This document shows positions 36,310 to 53,430 of a stretch of 64,000 nucleotides of DNA, in pieces. The position numbers and the translations under genes were made by a program. The notes beneath the pieces were generated by a model, which saw nothing but the letters and a program-made list of their open reading frames with translations, searched no databases and was not told the DNA's origin. The DNA comes from Rhodamnia argentea (lineage: Eukaryota > Streptophyta > Magnoliopsida > Myrtales > Myrtaceae): assembly GCF_020921035.1 (NCBI RefSeq), contig NC_063152.1, positions 32,532,494-32,596,493 on the forward strand. Direction: 5' to 3'. Position 1 is the first letter of the stretch; the number at the start of each line of letters is the position of its first letter.

Positions 36310-38363
36310 GCTCCTTCCCATCATCACCGTTGGTAATACTTGTCACTCGTTTTTTTAACCTCATTTCACTAAGTTCCACACTACTCTTGTTATTTACTCT
36401 TTTCTTGCTAATCTTGCCCACCTTCCGGTTCTTAGTGCGACCGAATTTCTACCACTCAGCCTGCCCAGTACATGTTATAGCTAAAATCACCGTTACGCCC
36501 GCATCTGTCCTTGAAATCTGTTTGCTAATGCCCGCACATGTTTGTGATTCCGAGCAACTGATCTATGCTCGTGTTTGCAAGAACTCCCGGTTCCTACTTT
36601 TCATCCTAGTTCCTTTTGATGCTGCACGTCTGTTAGGATTGGGATGAATTATTGTGGAGAGGGATGTGTTGGATATGTGTACTTGGGATTGATCAGATCA
36701 CGCGTAATCTTTTGGTCTTGTAATTAATCTGAGCTTTCCAATTCGTGTGACCTCTAGAACATTATCAAGAATGTTGCTGGAATTCCGGAGACTCTCTTCC
36801 TCCGTTCAGGTTGATGTTATGATCCTCCGAATGCCTCTTGGGACTCTCACTGACGAAAACAAATCAGGCATTCTTGTTTCCGAACCAGTCCGAATCCGAG
36901 TACTTTTGGTCCGACCATATTTTTTCTTTTTCTGGGCTGGGCCGGGCCGGCAGACTGGGCCAAGCAAAGCCAGCCTCGATCTAGGCCTGGCCCATTTGCA
37001 CCACGATCTCACCAACTCAACCACTTCTTTTGAACTTCTTGCCAGCTAGCGTCAGCTTCTGCGACCGTGCTAAGAGTTTGAATATTACTATCTGCGAAAT
37101 TCGGGTTTAGTAAGTCCTGCATGTGAATATTACTCTCATATGCATTATGAGAGCTTTAACGGCGTACGAAATTAGAAAGAGAATCCAATCATAGGATTCG
37201 CGAGGAAGTAATCTGAGGTTGAGATCGGTCGCCGGTGGGGATGGCAAGGGGAGGGCCTGCGGTCTTGCCTGGATCTCTCTATCCCTGCACGGCACGTATC
37301 TGCGGGGGTTGGCGGTGGCATCTCCACAGCCTGAGCGCACCAACGGTGCGGCCACCCCCAACGGCGGCTGGAAGATGACTCTGCTACCTTCTGATGTCTT
37401 CGCAGCAATGTCTTTTTTTTTTTTTTTTTTTTTGTCTTTTATTTGTTCAGATCTTCTTCGCAAAACAAAAGTTAAATTGAGGGGTGCATGATCCTATGGT
37501 AAGTCAAGTAACCCGAAAGTTAAGAACTGGGAAACACTCCGATTGCAAGTCTTCTGTTGTTTCGAATGCAAGAAAAATCCTTTCCTTGTCGAATGGAGTT
37601 TTTTTTTTTTTTTTTTTAAGTTTTTGGGGATTCGGTTTCTACGGCCATGGGTTCAATTCCTTTCTCGAGGAGCTCGAATTTATTTGGGAGGAAACGACTA
37701 TGGATTGTTGTACTAGTTTTCCTTCATATGGCCGAGTAATTAGGATATATTGCCCTGAGTTATGAGGTTACCTAATCTCAAGAGGATTCGATCGAGCCCA
37801 CCGCATCTCAATCGGGCAACATGATTTGATTCTCCCTTCTCTCTCTAACGTGACTGGCTATCTTGACTTGTGTCGCCAACATCTATATGAGCTCACTCTC
37901 TCTAGCTCGATCTAATGCGTTAGGTATGTGTAAGAAATGAAGCTAAACTCGAGGGTCAATTTGGAAACCTTGGCATGTCTCCGTTACCTTTTTGAGAGGC
38001 CTACGCCCTATAGCCGCGAGTGGGCAAAATCATCATCGATCGAAAATGAAATGCCTCACATCTCAACGAGAAATTCCAAGAAACCGTCGGAGTCCACGGA
38101 TGCGATTAGGCAAAGAATTAATTTAATAGTATAGGACAAAAACGTAATTTCCTGTTAAAAAAGGTAATTATCAACAAAGCCCTTGAATTATTATTAGTGC
38201 ACCCACAAAAAAAAAAAGAAGACAAATTGAAAGTGGAGAAAAGAGATAATGGGACATTAAGGACAAAATCCAGAGGCGGCGGGGCCCACAGAAAGAAAAC
38301 ACACCAATGGCCAATTGGTGAAAGAGGACGCTGTCACGCTGCACTTCATCTCCCTCCCTCGCG

Positions 38364-38403
<40 letters not shown>
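36310..38403. other. Intergenic, 3' UTR of the receptor gene and promoter of the E2 gene
   Basis: The first few hundred bases are probably the receptor-like gene's 3' untranslated region. The rest has poly-T runs (37411-37433, 37600-37618) and no domain-bearing frame. Near 38366-38401 it becomes a CT microsatellite that probably belongs to the E2 leader. Confidence 0.5.
38366..38401 (+). repeat. (CT)n microsatellite in the E2 promoter/leader
   Basis: A nearly pure CT run about 270 bases before the E2 start codon; similar runs occur just after the first exon (38742-38763). Confidence 0.9.
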
Positions 38404-38433
38404 ATGAGAGGTCTTTTTCCAAGGTCGCTGTAA
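38404..38433 (+). promoter_or_regulatory. Possible upstream ORF of the E2 gene (9 codons)
   Basis: ATG AGA GGT ... CTG TAA opens right after the CT run; a second, two-codon uORF (ATG AGC TGA) lies at 38599-38607. Whether either is transcribed depends on the start site, which I cannot see. Confidence 0.35.
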
Positions 38434-38669
38434 CCTCCTCCTCCTCCTCCTCCTCATCCTTCTTCCTTCTTCGTCTCTCCCAATCGGAGAACTCAATAAG
38501 TGAATAACCAGGAGGATCTCCCCAGGTACCTGCTCTTCTTCTACTTCTTCTCCTTCTGCGTCTTTCGCTTGTTGTTCAGTGCGTGGTCGCGCGAGCGCAT
38601 GAGCTGAAGAGACCTTCTGTTTTGGTGGAGATCAGCCGCTCGCGGTTATACGGTTTATCGGTCGAGGCG

Positions 38670-42585
<3,916 letters not shown>

Positions 42586-43580
42586 GATGTCGCTGTGTGT
42601 GATTCAGGGAGGGTTCCGTGTCTCTGTGACTTTGGTCTTGCAGTTTGTATGTGTTAGTGAAACAGTGCAATTCATCTCTATCCTTAGACCAGAACAAACG
42701 AAGTCTGAAAAATTACCCTCCCGACAACTCAATGCTCTCCCGCTTTCCAATTGTTTGTATGTTAAATAAGTATTTCCGACTTTGGATAGTTGTTTCAATT
42801 CCCCCCATAGTGATTAAGTTAAAACTGCGATTAACATATTTTTTAAGTCCAAATACCACTCTTCACTTCATGCTTGGAAACTGCAATTGGAATTTGGTCA
42901 TCTATTTCCTGGACGTGAAGTGGCTTCCCCAAATCTGCTAAACAGTTAGCTCCGGCTTTATAAATTACTGTAGGAATTGCTTATCTATGAATATTAGATA
43001 TGTTGCCCGAACTCGCTTAGTCTTTCCAGTTGTCAATTTCCTGCCGTGCAAATTTGACTGGAAGTTCAAAAGTAAAATCGAAAGGAAGAATCGATGGACA
43101 AATTATAGCAGACACTGATTTGAAAAGTGAACTCATCGGGGAAGTAAAATGCGAAAGAAGAGACTCGGGACGAGGACTGCTTGATCGACATTGTTTGCAG
43201 ATGTTCATACTACTTCCGAAGTTTCATATAAACTAAGTTTAATCAGCAGATCCTCTCTATCTCCCCATCGGGCTTATAGATTCGAATCGTCCAATGGGCT
43301 TATTTGAATCAGCCAGCAAGCTCCTACGCTTCAAATCTTAGTTTCAAAAGAAGGGACGGTGGTGTCGTCGCTCCGATTTTGGCTAACTTTCCTGACTGCA
43401 CGCGAGAGCTGAGGTTTTTTTTTTTTTTTTCGTGAAACACATAACTAATTTCGCAAGGATTTTCATTTTCAGTATGTGCTAGAGAAATTAATTGGACAGT
43501 ATGGGGCCAACAAGGACCATTTCTTCACTTGTCATTTTTCGATACTTGGCCCTTAACGGATGTTTCTTCTGCAGTTTCCT

Positions 43581-44164
43581 TTTTGAAAAATTACCAAAAA
43601 AGTTCTAAACCTATTTTACTTGTGCCAATTGAGTCTAAATTATGTTTTGCCAGTGTAATCCATCCGGCTAATTTTTTCCGGCAACCATTGATGTGGATAT
43701 TGGCGGTCCGAGCTGAGTGGCACCTTGCTAGGAACCGGCGAGATGGGACCTCGTCGGCCTTGGGCGAGGCTTGCCCTTGCTAGATTCGATGTCGGTCGGC
43801 ATAGCCTCGCCCGAAGCGGGCGAGGCCAACCTTTAGCAAGGTCACGTCTCGTAAGATCCTTGCGAGGTGTCCCTCGCTTGTACTTGCCTTTGGCCGGTCG
43901 CTAGCCATCGTCAAGGCTCGGCGACCAGCAGAGAATGAAGGTAAAAAAAGGAAAGAATAAATTTAAAAAATATAAAAATAAATAAATTATGTTGGCATAC
44001 GTAGGATGGGTGGCGTCCACGACGGCGATTTCTGGCCAAAATTGGCCGGGAGGACTATATTGGCAAACATGAAAATTTTTGTAACTAAATTGACATGATT
44101 AAAAGGTTTATGACTTAATTGGCATAAATGTAATATGCTTACAGGTTTCTTGGTAAATCTCCTA
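43581..44164. mobile_element. Non-autonomous TIR element, GGAAAATTACC family (copy 5), with 6-bp target duplication
   Basis: The left end reads TTTTGAAAAATTACCAAAAA and the right end GGTAAATCTCCTA. TTTCCT flanks both sides (43575-43580 and 44165-44170). The core holds the GC-rich blocks GGCGAGGC and GCCTCGCC as in the other copies. Confidence 0.7.
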
Positions 44165-45464
44165 TTTCCTCTCTAATGCAATGTGCTCTTCCACAAATGT
44201 GCATTTCATCTACTCAGACAAATCAAACATTACTTAGCAGAAAAGAGGGGAAAATGAACATCGTAATTTAACTATAGACCTAAGAACATCGAAAGAGCAA
44301 AAAAAAATAATAATAACGATAATAATAATAAAAAATAGAGAAAGGCCCCAAATTTTCCGAGATCTAGTGCTTTCTTTGAATGAGTTCTTGAGGGGTTTGG
44401 TGAGACGTCAGAGCATTTAGATTGGGATCGAATTAAATGTGGTCGGCACATTTCAAACATGACGAATTCTTTTCGTGCTCTCGCAAAGGACAAGACATTA
44501 GTATTCATTACAGACATCGGTAGAGCTACAACCTAATGCCTAGGCAAACAGCTCTATATCAGTAAAAACCATTATTCATTCTGAAATCTGTCTCTGACGC
44601 GCTTTGCTTTTAGGATCTCAGCCCACGTTTGGCTTTTCGAAGCGAAGCTATCAAGTGGCTGCCTCTTTCCCAACCGAATCCTATACCCCAGTGTCTGCTC
44701 TCCTTTGAAGTTTCAGCCCTCCATGTACGTGGTTTAGCTTTAACTTACCTAGCCCCTCCAAACATAAACGACACTGTTGCATTTTACACATTTTGACCAA
44801 TATATTTAAACCCCTTCTTTTCTGTTGAGATCCCCCTCGAAAACTCCAATCAATCTCACCAGAAACTAATAAAATTCACCGCTCGACCTACTACTACTTG
44901 TTCGTGACATAAAAATCAACAAGCTCGGAACAAGTTATCGGGTCGTAAATCACATACCCAGCTTTCAAATTATGGCCGTGTCGCTATTCAAGGAAAAAAA
45001 GGAACTGAATCGACAACAAAATGATCAATTTGTTCGTTCGTTTCAGTTTTTAGAGTCATATAGAGCCCCATCGGACACCCGAGAAGACTTGCTTTTCGAA
45101 CCATCACATGCATTTTCAACTGGATTCCAAGTCTTTTCATGCCTAACTCCATCTCCTTTGGCTTATGTATCCACCAGTGACAAACGTCGGTTCGGTTCCC
45201 TCCTTGTTTGCACATTCCCAACTTGACACTTCTTCTTCGTTTTTTAAAAATCAGCTTGTTCGGACAACAAAAAAAAAAAAAAGGACCGCACGTGTAAAGC
45301 TCTCGAGAGATTCAAAGCCATAGGCGGTCTGGCGAGAGAGAAGGAGAACGCTCACCAACCCCCAGAAAACCAAGCCAACTTAATCACCAGTTCGTGTCGT
45401 AATTAGATTCAGCTCAATCAATTGGTTTAGCTTAATTAAAGTTGCTAATCACGTACGCGATGAC

Positions 45465-45569
45465 GACGTGGCTTTGTCTCTAGTGAAGACAGGTTTTGCC
45501 CCCCCCCCACTAGGATTTGTCCCCACCACGTGATGACGTGGCTCGCTGTCCTGACCAATCACCACGTCA
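45465..45569. promoter_or_regulatory. Cluster of ACGT-core (bZIP-type) motifs
   Basis: GACGTGG (45465-45471), CACGTG (45527-45532), TGACGTGG (45534-45541) and CCACGTCA (45562-45569) fall within about 105 bp, followed by a GA run. These are G-box/ABRE/as-1-like cores. No gene is recognised nearby, so a regulatory role is only an inference. Confidence 0.4.
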
Positions 45570-48500
45570 GAGAGAGAGATAGAGAGAGAGAGGGGGGGGA
45601 AGGGAGGGGTCAATTCTGATTTGGCCTTTGAGGGATGGGTTCTCTCTAATCATTCCTGGTTCGGGAGGCCAAATCATTTTGGTGATTTCTAATGATTTTG
45701 TCCATCATTTCACCCGCTTTTCCAGTTAGAGAAAAATTTTAAATGAGGGGTTGGATTGAATGAATGGCGACGCTGTCAGAGAGAGAGAGAGGAGAGCAGA
45801 GGGCCACGTTCCCATGCATTTCAGCTTTTTCCATATGGGTTGCTCGTGAAATATTTGATGTCGAATGCGATTTTGCGGGTAGTTTGAGAAACCAGCTTTT
45901 GCAGGAACGGTACCGTGCGAATACACCGATGTTCCGCTCATAATCGACTTAACAAAGCGAAGAATCGTATAGGTTCAATCCTATTTCAAATCTCACATAA
46001 GCTCCGGTTACACAACCCTAACTAGAGCAATGGACTTTGAGTCTCTAAAGGGACCATTCAAACGGATCCGACCTGACAGCTAGTGAAGAACATTATGATG
46101 ATCCCCCCATTTAAAAGTTCAAATTGCCTCGACCACTAGCGTGATTTCCCTTCGCTTGAAGCAAGGGGAGACATGATGCACGACAACCTCGATTTAAAAT
46201 AAGAGAAGGCCTTTTTTTTTTTTTTTAATTTCAAAAATATAAAAGGGTATAATATGAGTTTAGTAACTAATTTAATGGACCGACCATTTAATGGAGTCAA
46301 CAGGGACATTCATTCCAAGGTCATTAGGGTTGACGGAAGACTCGGAGTTTTGGTGACCTCCAACCCTCAATTTGTGGAAACTTACAGCCCACTCCCCCAA
46401 GCATACGCCACCCATTCGCCCCCCCTTTCCAATTTCCAAAAAGAAAATTTGTCTTAGAAAACATTAAAGCAGCACACAAAAAAAAAAACAAAAAACAAAA
46501 AGGCCATGGCAATAGTTTTTTTTTTTTTTAATGAGGACCAGTCGGGTCGGGTCCCATTTTGAAAAATGCTGTAACTTCTAATTTATTTTTTTTGATAAGG
46601 TTTGTTTTTTATCGGCAGATATTAAATCAAAACCCGACGCGACCCTTCTCATTTGGATACCATTTTCATTGTTCTAAAGTATGACCCGACAATTTATATG
46701 CATCGTATTGTCCAAAACCAGATGTTCAAGTTTAACACATACTTTGTTTCCGGTGTTTGCTCTCGTTACATACATTTTCATTATAAGTGAGTATCTCAAC
46801 GGCACTAATTTAGATTAGACCATTGAAAACAACGATTTGCACATTTCAAAAGTACGATTAATATGTCTTTTAAGTATCGTAAAAACAACTCGTTTTAACC
46901 TTTTCCTTAACATAATCAAACGGGTTCTAACACGTTTTCTATATTTATTTTTATTTCTGTGTAATTAAAGGTGACGAGTTTGAGACTTCGCTATACGGGT
47001 TCAATGCACATGGACTATGCAGGCCAGGGGGCTCATCGAGTGAAGAGCTCGGACGAACGTGCAATAAATCAGACAGCCATGTGAGGCTCGCGTGACCGAC
47101 GAAACGTGTCGGTCTCCGCAAAGACGTCGCCGTTTTGAAAACCAATGAAACAGGCCTCATGAAGCGGGGCCCCCTTCGGCTTCGGCTTTCGTCTCTCGAC
47201 ATAAATTTAAATGGCTGCATACTTTATTTCTATTTCTTTCTTTCTCCCTTTTTCCTTCTTTTTTTTTAAACCCTTTTACGAGTTACGATCTTCGGTTAAA
47301 TATTTCAACTAAATAAGCCTCGCAGCGAATAAAAAAAACTTAAATAAATATTTATTTCACTTAATCGTTAACCTAAATCGACTTCCGGCTCCATTTGTTC
47401 TGTGAAAAATTGATGATTTGGAACACATTTTCTAAAATGATTGCTCGTATTGAAACGAAAAAAATGAATAGCCGAAAAATATTTGCATTATCAATGAAAA
47501 TGTTTAGATAGAAATTGTTGTCAAGAGTGAAAATATTTTCCTTTAATTAATTATCTCAAGCGACTATAACGATCATTTTTAAGAAACCATTTTTTCGAAA
47601 TAAACGAAGCATGAATATTCTTTTATCTTTCTTTTATTTGGTTATCCTTATTTCCTTTGATCGATGGACCTATAATCTATCAAAGCATAGCAATCCAGTT
47701 CACGGCTCGATCGATAAAATACTCGCACTATGTTATTTTACAAAATTAAATGTTCTTTGGGAGTACAATATATTACACACGTATGAAACATGTGATGTGT
47801 TATACCTGCACAAAAACACTTTAATTTTTCACTCGTTTCCCGAGTTTTCGCTAGTCAACCAATGATATAACGAGTTAGATATAAATTAGTTATCGTATAT
47901 ATCGCATATACGATTATGTATTACATCATATTGGATCAAATAAATATAATATTCTTTTGATTTATATATATTATTTTTTTATAACATGATTTTAATCAAT
48001 GCAAATGTTGCTCATTTGCAGTACGACTAAATTAAACTCGGGATGAAAATGTTTTTTTAGAATTTGTTAATTTTTTCACCTGCTTATAAGGAAAATGACA
48101 ATATATATATCGGTCTTATCGTGTGCCGTTTAATCTCCATAGTGTGTATCGACAACAGAGATTCGTGTGAAGTAACCCTATCGGTACATGAGAAGGTGTG
48201 TCGATTTCATGATTACAAGTCAAACTTTCATTTCATTCTTACCTTTAAGGCGAGTTTATAAACTAGAAGCAGAAAATGGTGGCGAGTAACAAAAGGATTT
48301 AGTTGTAAAAATCAAATGATTTATAAGAGACTCAATTGGAAAAAAAAAAAAACAAAAACAAGAGTTGTAAAAAAGTAGGTATTTTAACCTCGGGCTTTCG
48401 TTTGAAAGATTCCAAACAGAATTCTCATTATTAAAAAGGTATTGCTAATCTTCTATTGATAATCATCAACACATCCGATATGACATCCTTTTACCATGTC

Positions 48501-51500
48501 AGAAATGTTGGCCGGTAAGTAACGGCGGGTAATGGAAGGACATGATTGCAAAGATCAGACGAGTTATAAAGTTCAACGCCGCAACTAGTTTGCCCAACTT
48601 TTAAATTGAAACACAATTCCTCCCCATCTGTACCCATTAATTCCTTTTCTTCTTTTTTTTCCGAAATAATCTATATTTTCCCATTACAACATCTTTTATG
48701 AAAACACATATGGCACCAACAGAGTTACCGCAATGGCAAGCCACCGATTAAACCTAGTAAAGCCAAACTTCTCTAAAAAGCGATTAATCACATACTCGCC
48801 TTCTCATTGGACAAACATGGTGATTCTCTCCCCCACCAACCTCTAATTTCTCCCACAACAACTATATAAAAATAAATAAATAAGCCAATTAGCATCGGAA
48901 AATGGTAATAACCCAAAACCTAGGCATATGCGACTAAGTGCTCCCGACTTAATTATGTCCACTAATACTTGATTTATTCCTAATTAGCACATAATCCAAA
49001 CAAAAAACAATAATGAGCTTCCCCTCTTCGTTTAGTGGCTCGAAGAAGGGCGTCTCGGGGCTTGATGCCACCATTGACTTCTCCCTATCTCTCTCTCTAA
49101 TGAGGTCGATTTATATTCACATTTGACTCCAATTTAATTATTTGGGAAATCTGATAGAATTACAAAAACAAAAAAATTCACTATTAAAATTATTTATTTA
49201 TTATTTATATTAATTATCTGGGAAACTGACCCAAAACAATTATTTGGGAAATGAATGTACATATTTGGGATTACGCATCTCCAGAAACAAAGACAAAATT
49301 ATTGCATTGTTCAAAATTGAGCTCGGACCAATGCCTCTGAAGGTATTTTGTCGAATCCTATGTAGTTCTTCCGCTTGTTTTTTTTTTTTTTTTTCAACCA
49401 AGTTCGAGAAGCATTTTAAAAATGAGATTTAAAAAAGAAAATTGAGCTGTCTTATTGGATGACAGCTCTTATCTTTCTGATTCTGCGCAAATCCAAGCAA
49501 GAGGAAATCGCAGCTCTTCCTAAGCCATCGGATCTCAAAATACGCGGCTCTTCGTGAAATTTTTATTCATTTATTTTTTTTGCGGTTATTATTATTATTT
49601 TCTTTTTCTAGCCTCTATAACATATTCCCCTAAAGTCTGCTATAAGTTATTTTGTCTAGTGATTTTATAGATGTTGATTATCTTTAATCTTTATTAGTTT
49701 ATCTTCGCCCCATTTTCTCCGGGGTAAAGCGACGCTCTTGATTCAAAGCAAAATGAATAATGACAACGGCTAACAATAATTAGAAGCAAAAAAAAAAAAA
49801 AAAGATAATAATACTCTTGTGGAGAAACATGAAAAAGTTCCGAAAATATCTCTTCGGGTTATCCGAACATCTTAAGTCTTTGGGCTATTTGTGCCTATTT
49901 TATAAACTCTACAGCGGGGTGTATATGAGAATTGCGGACCGCTGTCGACCCATTTAAGAGACCTTCGTTTTTCCGCCCTCGTCTGATTGCAAGGGCGTGA
50001 CCCGACGGCCCAACATTGATCACGTATCCAGAGATACACAAGGGTTTCATAGATTTGAAACCAGGACATGCCCAGATATTATATGTCGAGTCGTATGCTT
50101 TTTTTTGTCTACACTGATTATCTCTTAAGTGCATACATGTTCATGATCACGATTAAAAAAAAAAAATTCATGGACACGTTAACTTCATTATACCAATATG
50201 GAATACAAAATTAAAGTATCCAGACACATATATGAACTTGGCCCAAGGAGGAAAAAACTCATGGCTAGAGACAAATTATAAAAATTAGGGGGGACGATAA
50301 TTGATGGCTCTTAAGCATGTCGACGTCCAAGAAAGTCATTTTCGAAGCCGCTTTCACCAATTTGAAGAATTGCAACCTCTCCATCCATGGAATTAATTCA
50401 AGACAGGATGTATGTCTTCATTCAGTTAGGGAAGTGTATAAATATTAGCTTCCAAGCACGAAACGTTGTCGAATGATACAAACTTTGATTATAGTCCAAA
50501 GCGGCATGTACAGCTTGGGGACAGCTGCACCCAAAAAGACTTTGTATCTTTTCTCATTTAGCCAAAACTTAGACGGACTAAAGTACAATATTTATGAGGG
50601 CTCGGTTTGACCAATTATTGATCGGCATCTCTAAAATCTCATGAGACCTGATTCCTGAAAAAGTCTTCGATTGTTCTTATATGAGCCAAGACCTAGCTAT
50701 GTTCGACAAGTCGTGGTTTTTGCATCGATTGAGTTCCTCGGTTAAGAAATGACGCTCACGAAACCCTATTTGCTAGAAACGGCACCACATCTTGGACTAG
50801 AGTATTGGGTCGGTCCTAAATATTGAGACCTCTAACACTTAGTAATAGGCTGGTCTCGATGGATGCTAAAACATCGGCGAAACGATTCGATCATTTCTAA
50901 AGCGCAGTCGAATTAATGTAGCGTAGTATGCTAGCGAAGCCGTACAGTGCGAGCCATATTGATTTTTTTTTTTCTTTTTCCCTCTTTTGATTGTTGACAT
51001 GTTTTTTTACCAAAAACCTTCCAACAGATATTCCAAAGTCATTGGAGGAGTATCTACATGAGTACCCAAAAAAGAAAAGAAAAATTAGTTATTGCTTTTG
51101 CTAGGAGTATCGTGGCATCAACATTAAACTCAAGATCCTTGCCTCTTACAAAGAAAAAGGACAACATCCCATAAACAGCAATAAACCCACATTTGAATCA
51201 TTTAAACTAAAACCAAGAATTGGCCTGTGTCGTTCGAGTACAAAATAAAACTCCTCACCGGTCAGCTTCATTCCAACTAAAAAAATTAGGAAAATAAAAC
51301 AAGAAAAAAGGAAATTAAAAAATTCGAGAAATAAAACAAGAAAAAAAAAAAAGGTGAGCTTTAGTGATATTCCACCCAATGAATTATTTCTCTAACCTTT
51401 CTTTGGACTTTACTAAAATGGACAAATCCAATCAGATCAAAGAGAACAAGAGGGTCGGCTTCCTTTGTTTGACACGTTGTTCAATTTCATTGCCATTTCA

Positions 51501-52616
51501 TATGTATATGTATAGGTCATAAAAAAATTATGTGTTCAACTTTACTTTTTCGGTTTATATGTTTTGATTATCGTCCCTCATGTTATGAATCAATATGGTA
51601 TTGGTATAGCCGTATGTATGTACATACGGCCACTCGGCCGTCCATAACAATATTTTGGGGTTATAGGATGGTATAGCACTACCTCTAATTTGCACGTACC
51701 TATCACCCAATCATTGAACCGAGATAAACGTTACCGAAGGGTGCGTTTGTTTCGCGAAAAATAAATATTTTGAAAATATTTTCTTGAAAACGATCGCTTA
51801 CAAAAATCCCGCTCGGCACCTAGTCGGGTCTCACTAAAGTCTTCTTTTATGCATGTGGAGGAAGAGGGTCGCTTACGTTCACGAGGAGCTAACAAAGCAA
51901 ATATATATAGAATTTAGTTATGTTTTTAAATAAAACGGGGACACGAGTGACCTTTCGAAATTTGAATTCGTAGGAAAAGGTAGGCCGTTTTCCCTTCTTG
52001 ATCCCCATTTTTTCATGTGGAAAATTATTAGGTTATTTACATGAAAAATTACGCATTTCTCAAACAATTTAAACTTTTCGAACGGTTAACGAGACGGTTC
52101 CACAAAACTTTTCATGGTGCTATAGTGAGATGTCTTGAATTCGAAGCTTTCCCGACCTCAGTGATCCCACAAAGTTCTTTTTTTTTTTTTTTTAAGGACG
52201 ACTACGCCTGCGGTTAGAAGAGACAATAAATGAATAGAAAATTTCCCAAATTGTTCCAAAAATCAATATTGATTTAAAATCTGTGATGGTACGGCCGTGT
52301 ATCAATGTTCGAACTCCATTTTCCTTAACGGTTATTTAATGCGGACGCCAGTGTTCTTGTTATGGCATAAAGAACCACATTGATGCACATAACAAACAAG
52401 AAGTGGAATATTTTGCTTCGCATTTAATTGCGCAACCTAATGACGACGACGTTTCAGAAGCAATCTATAAATGTGAATTCGTGCTGAAAAAAAAAGAGAG
52501 GAAGAAATTCAACGATGTGATCTGAGAAATAAAACCTACCAATTTTTGGCATTTTTAATAATTACTCATTGCTTTTATCACAGTGAAAAAAAAAACTGTT
52601 TTACCGATTGTTTCAG

Positions 52617-52762
52617 GTCAGTACAAGGTTACTCGAAAAACGGAAGCTCTTACCAAGAGCCCCGACACCCAAGTGGTGCCGTCGCCGCCGCCTCTTCCCG
52701 CCCGCTGGCCACCGCCTCCGCAGCCTCGCCCGCTAGACTGACGCCGCCCGTCCCCGTCTGAT
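52617..52762 (+). other. GC-rich island with a short proline-rich frame
   Basis: Within AT-rich DNA, a frame following an acceptor-like TTGTTTCAG encodes KVTRKTEALTKSPD then PSPPPLPARWPPPPQPRPLD before a stop. An overlapping frame is Ala/Pro-rich. There is no partner exon or recognised domain; it may be a terminal exon of a small unannotated gene or chance. Confidence 0.15.
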
Positions 52763-53092
52763 AGCTAGGGAAGAGGGGGACAGCTAATGTTGGTTAGAAC
52801 ATAAATGAAGTAATTCATGGCCACTCTTTTCCTCGACACGACTCCCTCCGTGCATGAGAAAACAATGGATCACGTGATGATATTGAAACCCTACAATTAC
52901 AATAGGCCCCGGTTCTGTCAGTTTTTTAGCTAGCTTCGGCCGTTAATGAACCGATGGAGGTCCCACTCATCACCTTTCTTTTCTTTTCTTTTCTTTCTTT
53001 TCGTTTCCTGAATTTTGCATCCTAATCGGGAGGGCAAACATTTAAATGCATCAAATAAGCTGAAATTATAGCCTTTTTCTTGTATTTTTTTA

Positions 53093-53430
53093 AAGAGAAA
53101 AAACCACCAAAACGCCCGAAATTATACCCATTGTACCACATTTATCATAATTTTTTTTATGACATCAAAAAGCCATAACTCGTACCAGTGTGACACATTT
53201 ACTCAAAGTTTTTTTTTTTTGTGGCACTAAAGTTCCCAAACTTTTATTCGTATGATGCAATTACCTCGAACTATTTTTCTTATTTTTCTATTACACCAAA
53301 AATTTTAAATTTGTAGGCATATGTCACACTAGTATAAGTTTGAGATTTTTTGTGTCACAAAAAAAAAAAGCATTTGGGATAAATGCATCATAATTAATAT
53401 AATTTAGGATTTTTGGGGGCTTTCTCCCTT
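53093..53430. repeat. MITE-like inverted repeat
   Basis: The left side has AGAGAAAAAACCACCAAAAC, and the right side read in reverse has AGGGAGAAAGCCCCCAAAAAT; both continue with AAATTATA and (A/G)CA(C/T)TTAT(C/T). Terminal similarity is partial and there is no coding capacity. Confidence 0.5.

Noticed and set aside
36306..36647. Plus-strand frame directly after the receptor-like kinase stop
   Set aside because: Hydrophobic by T-rich composition; sits where the 3' untranslated region is expected.
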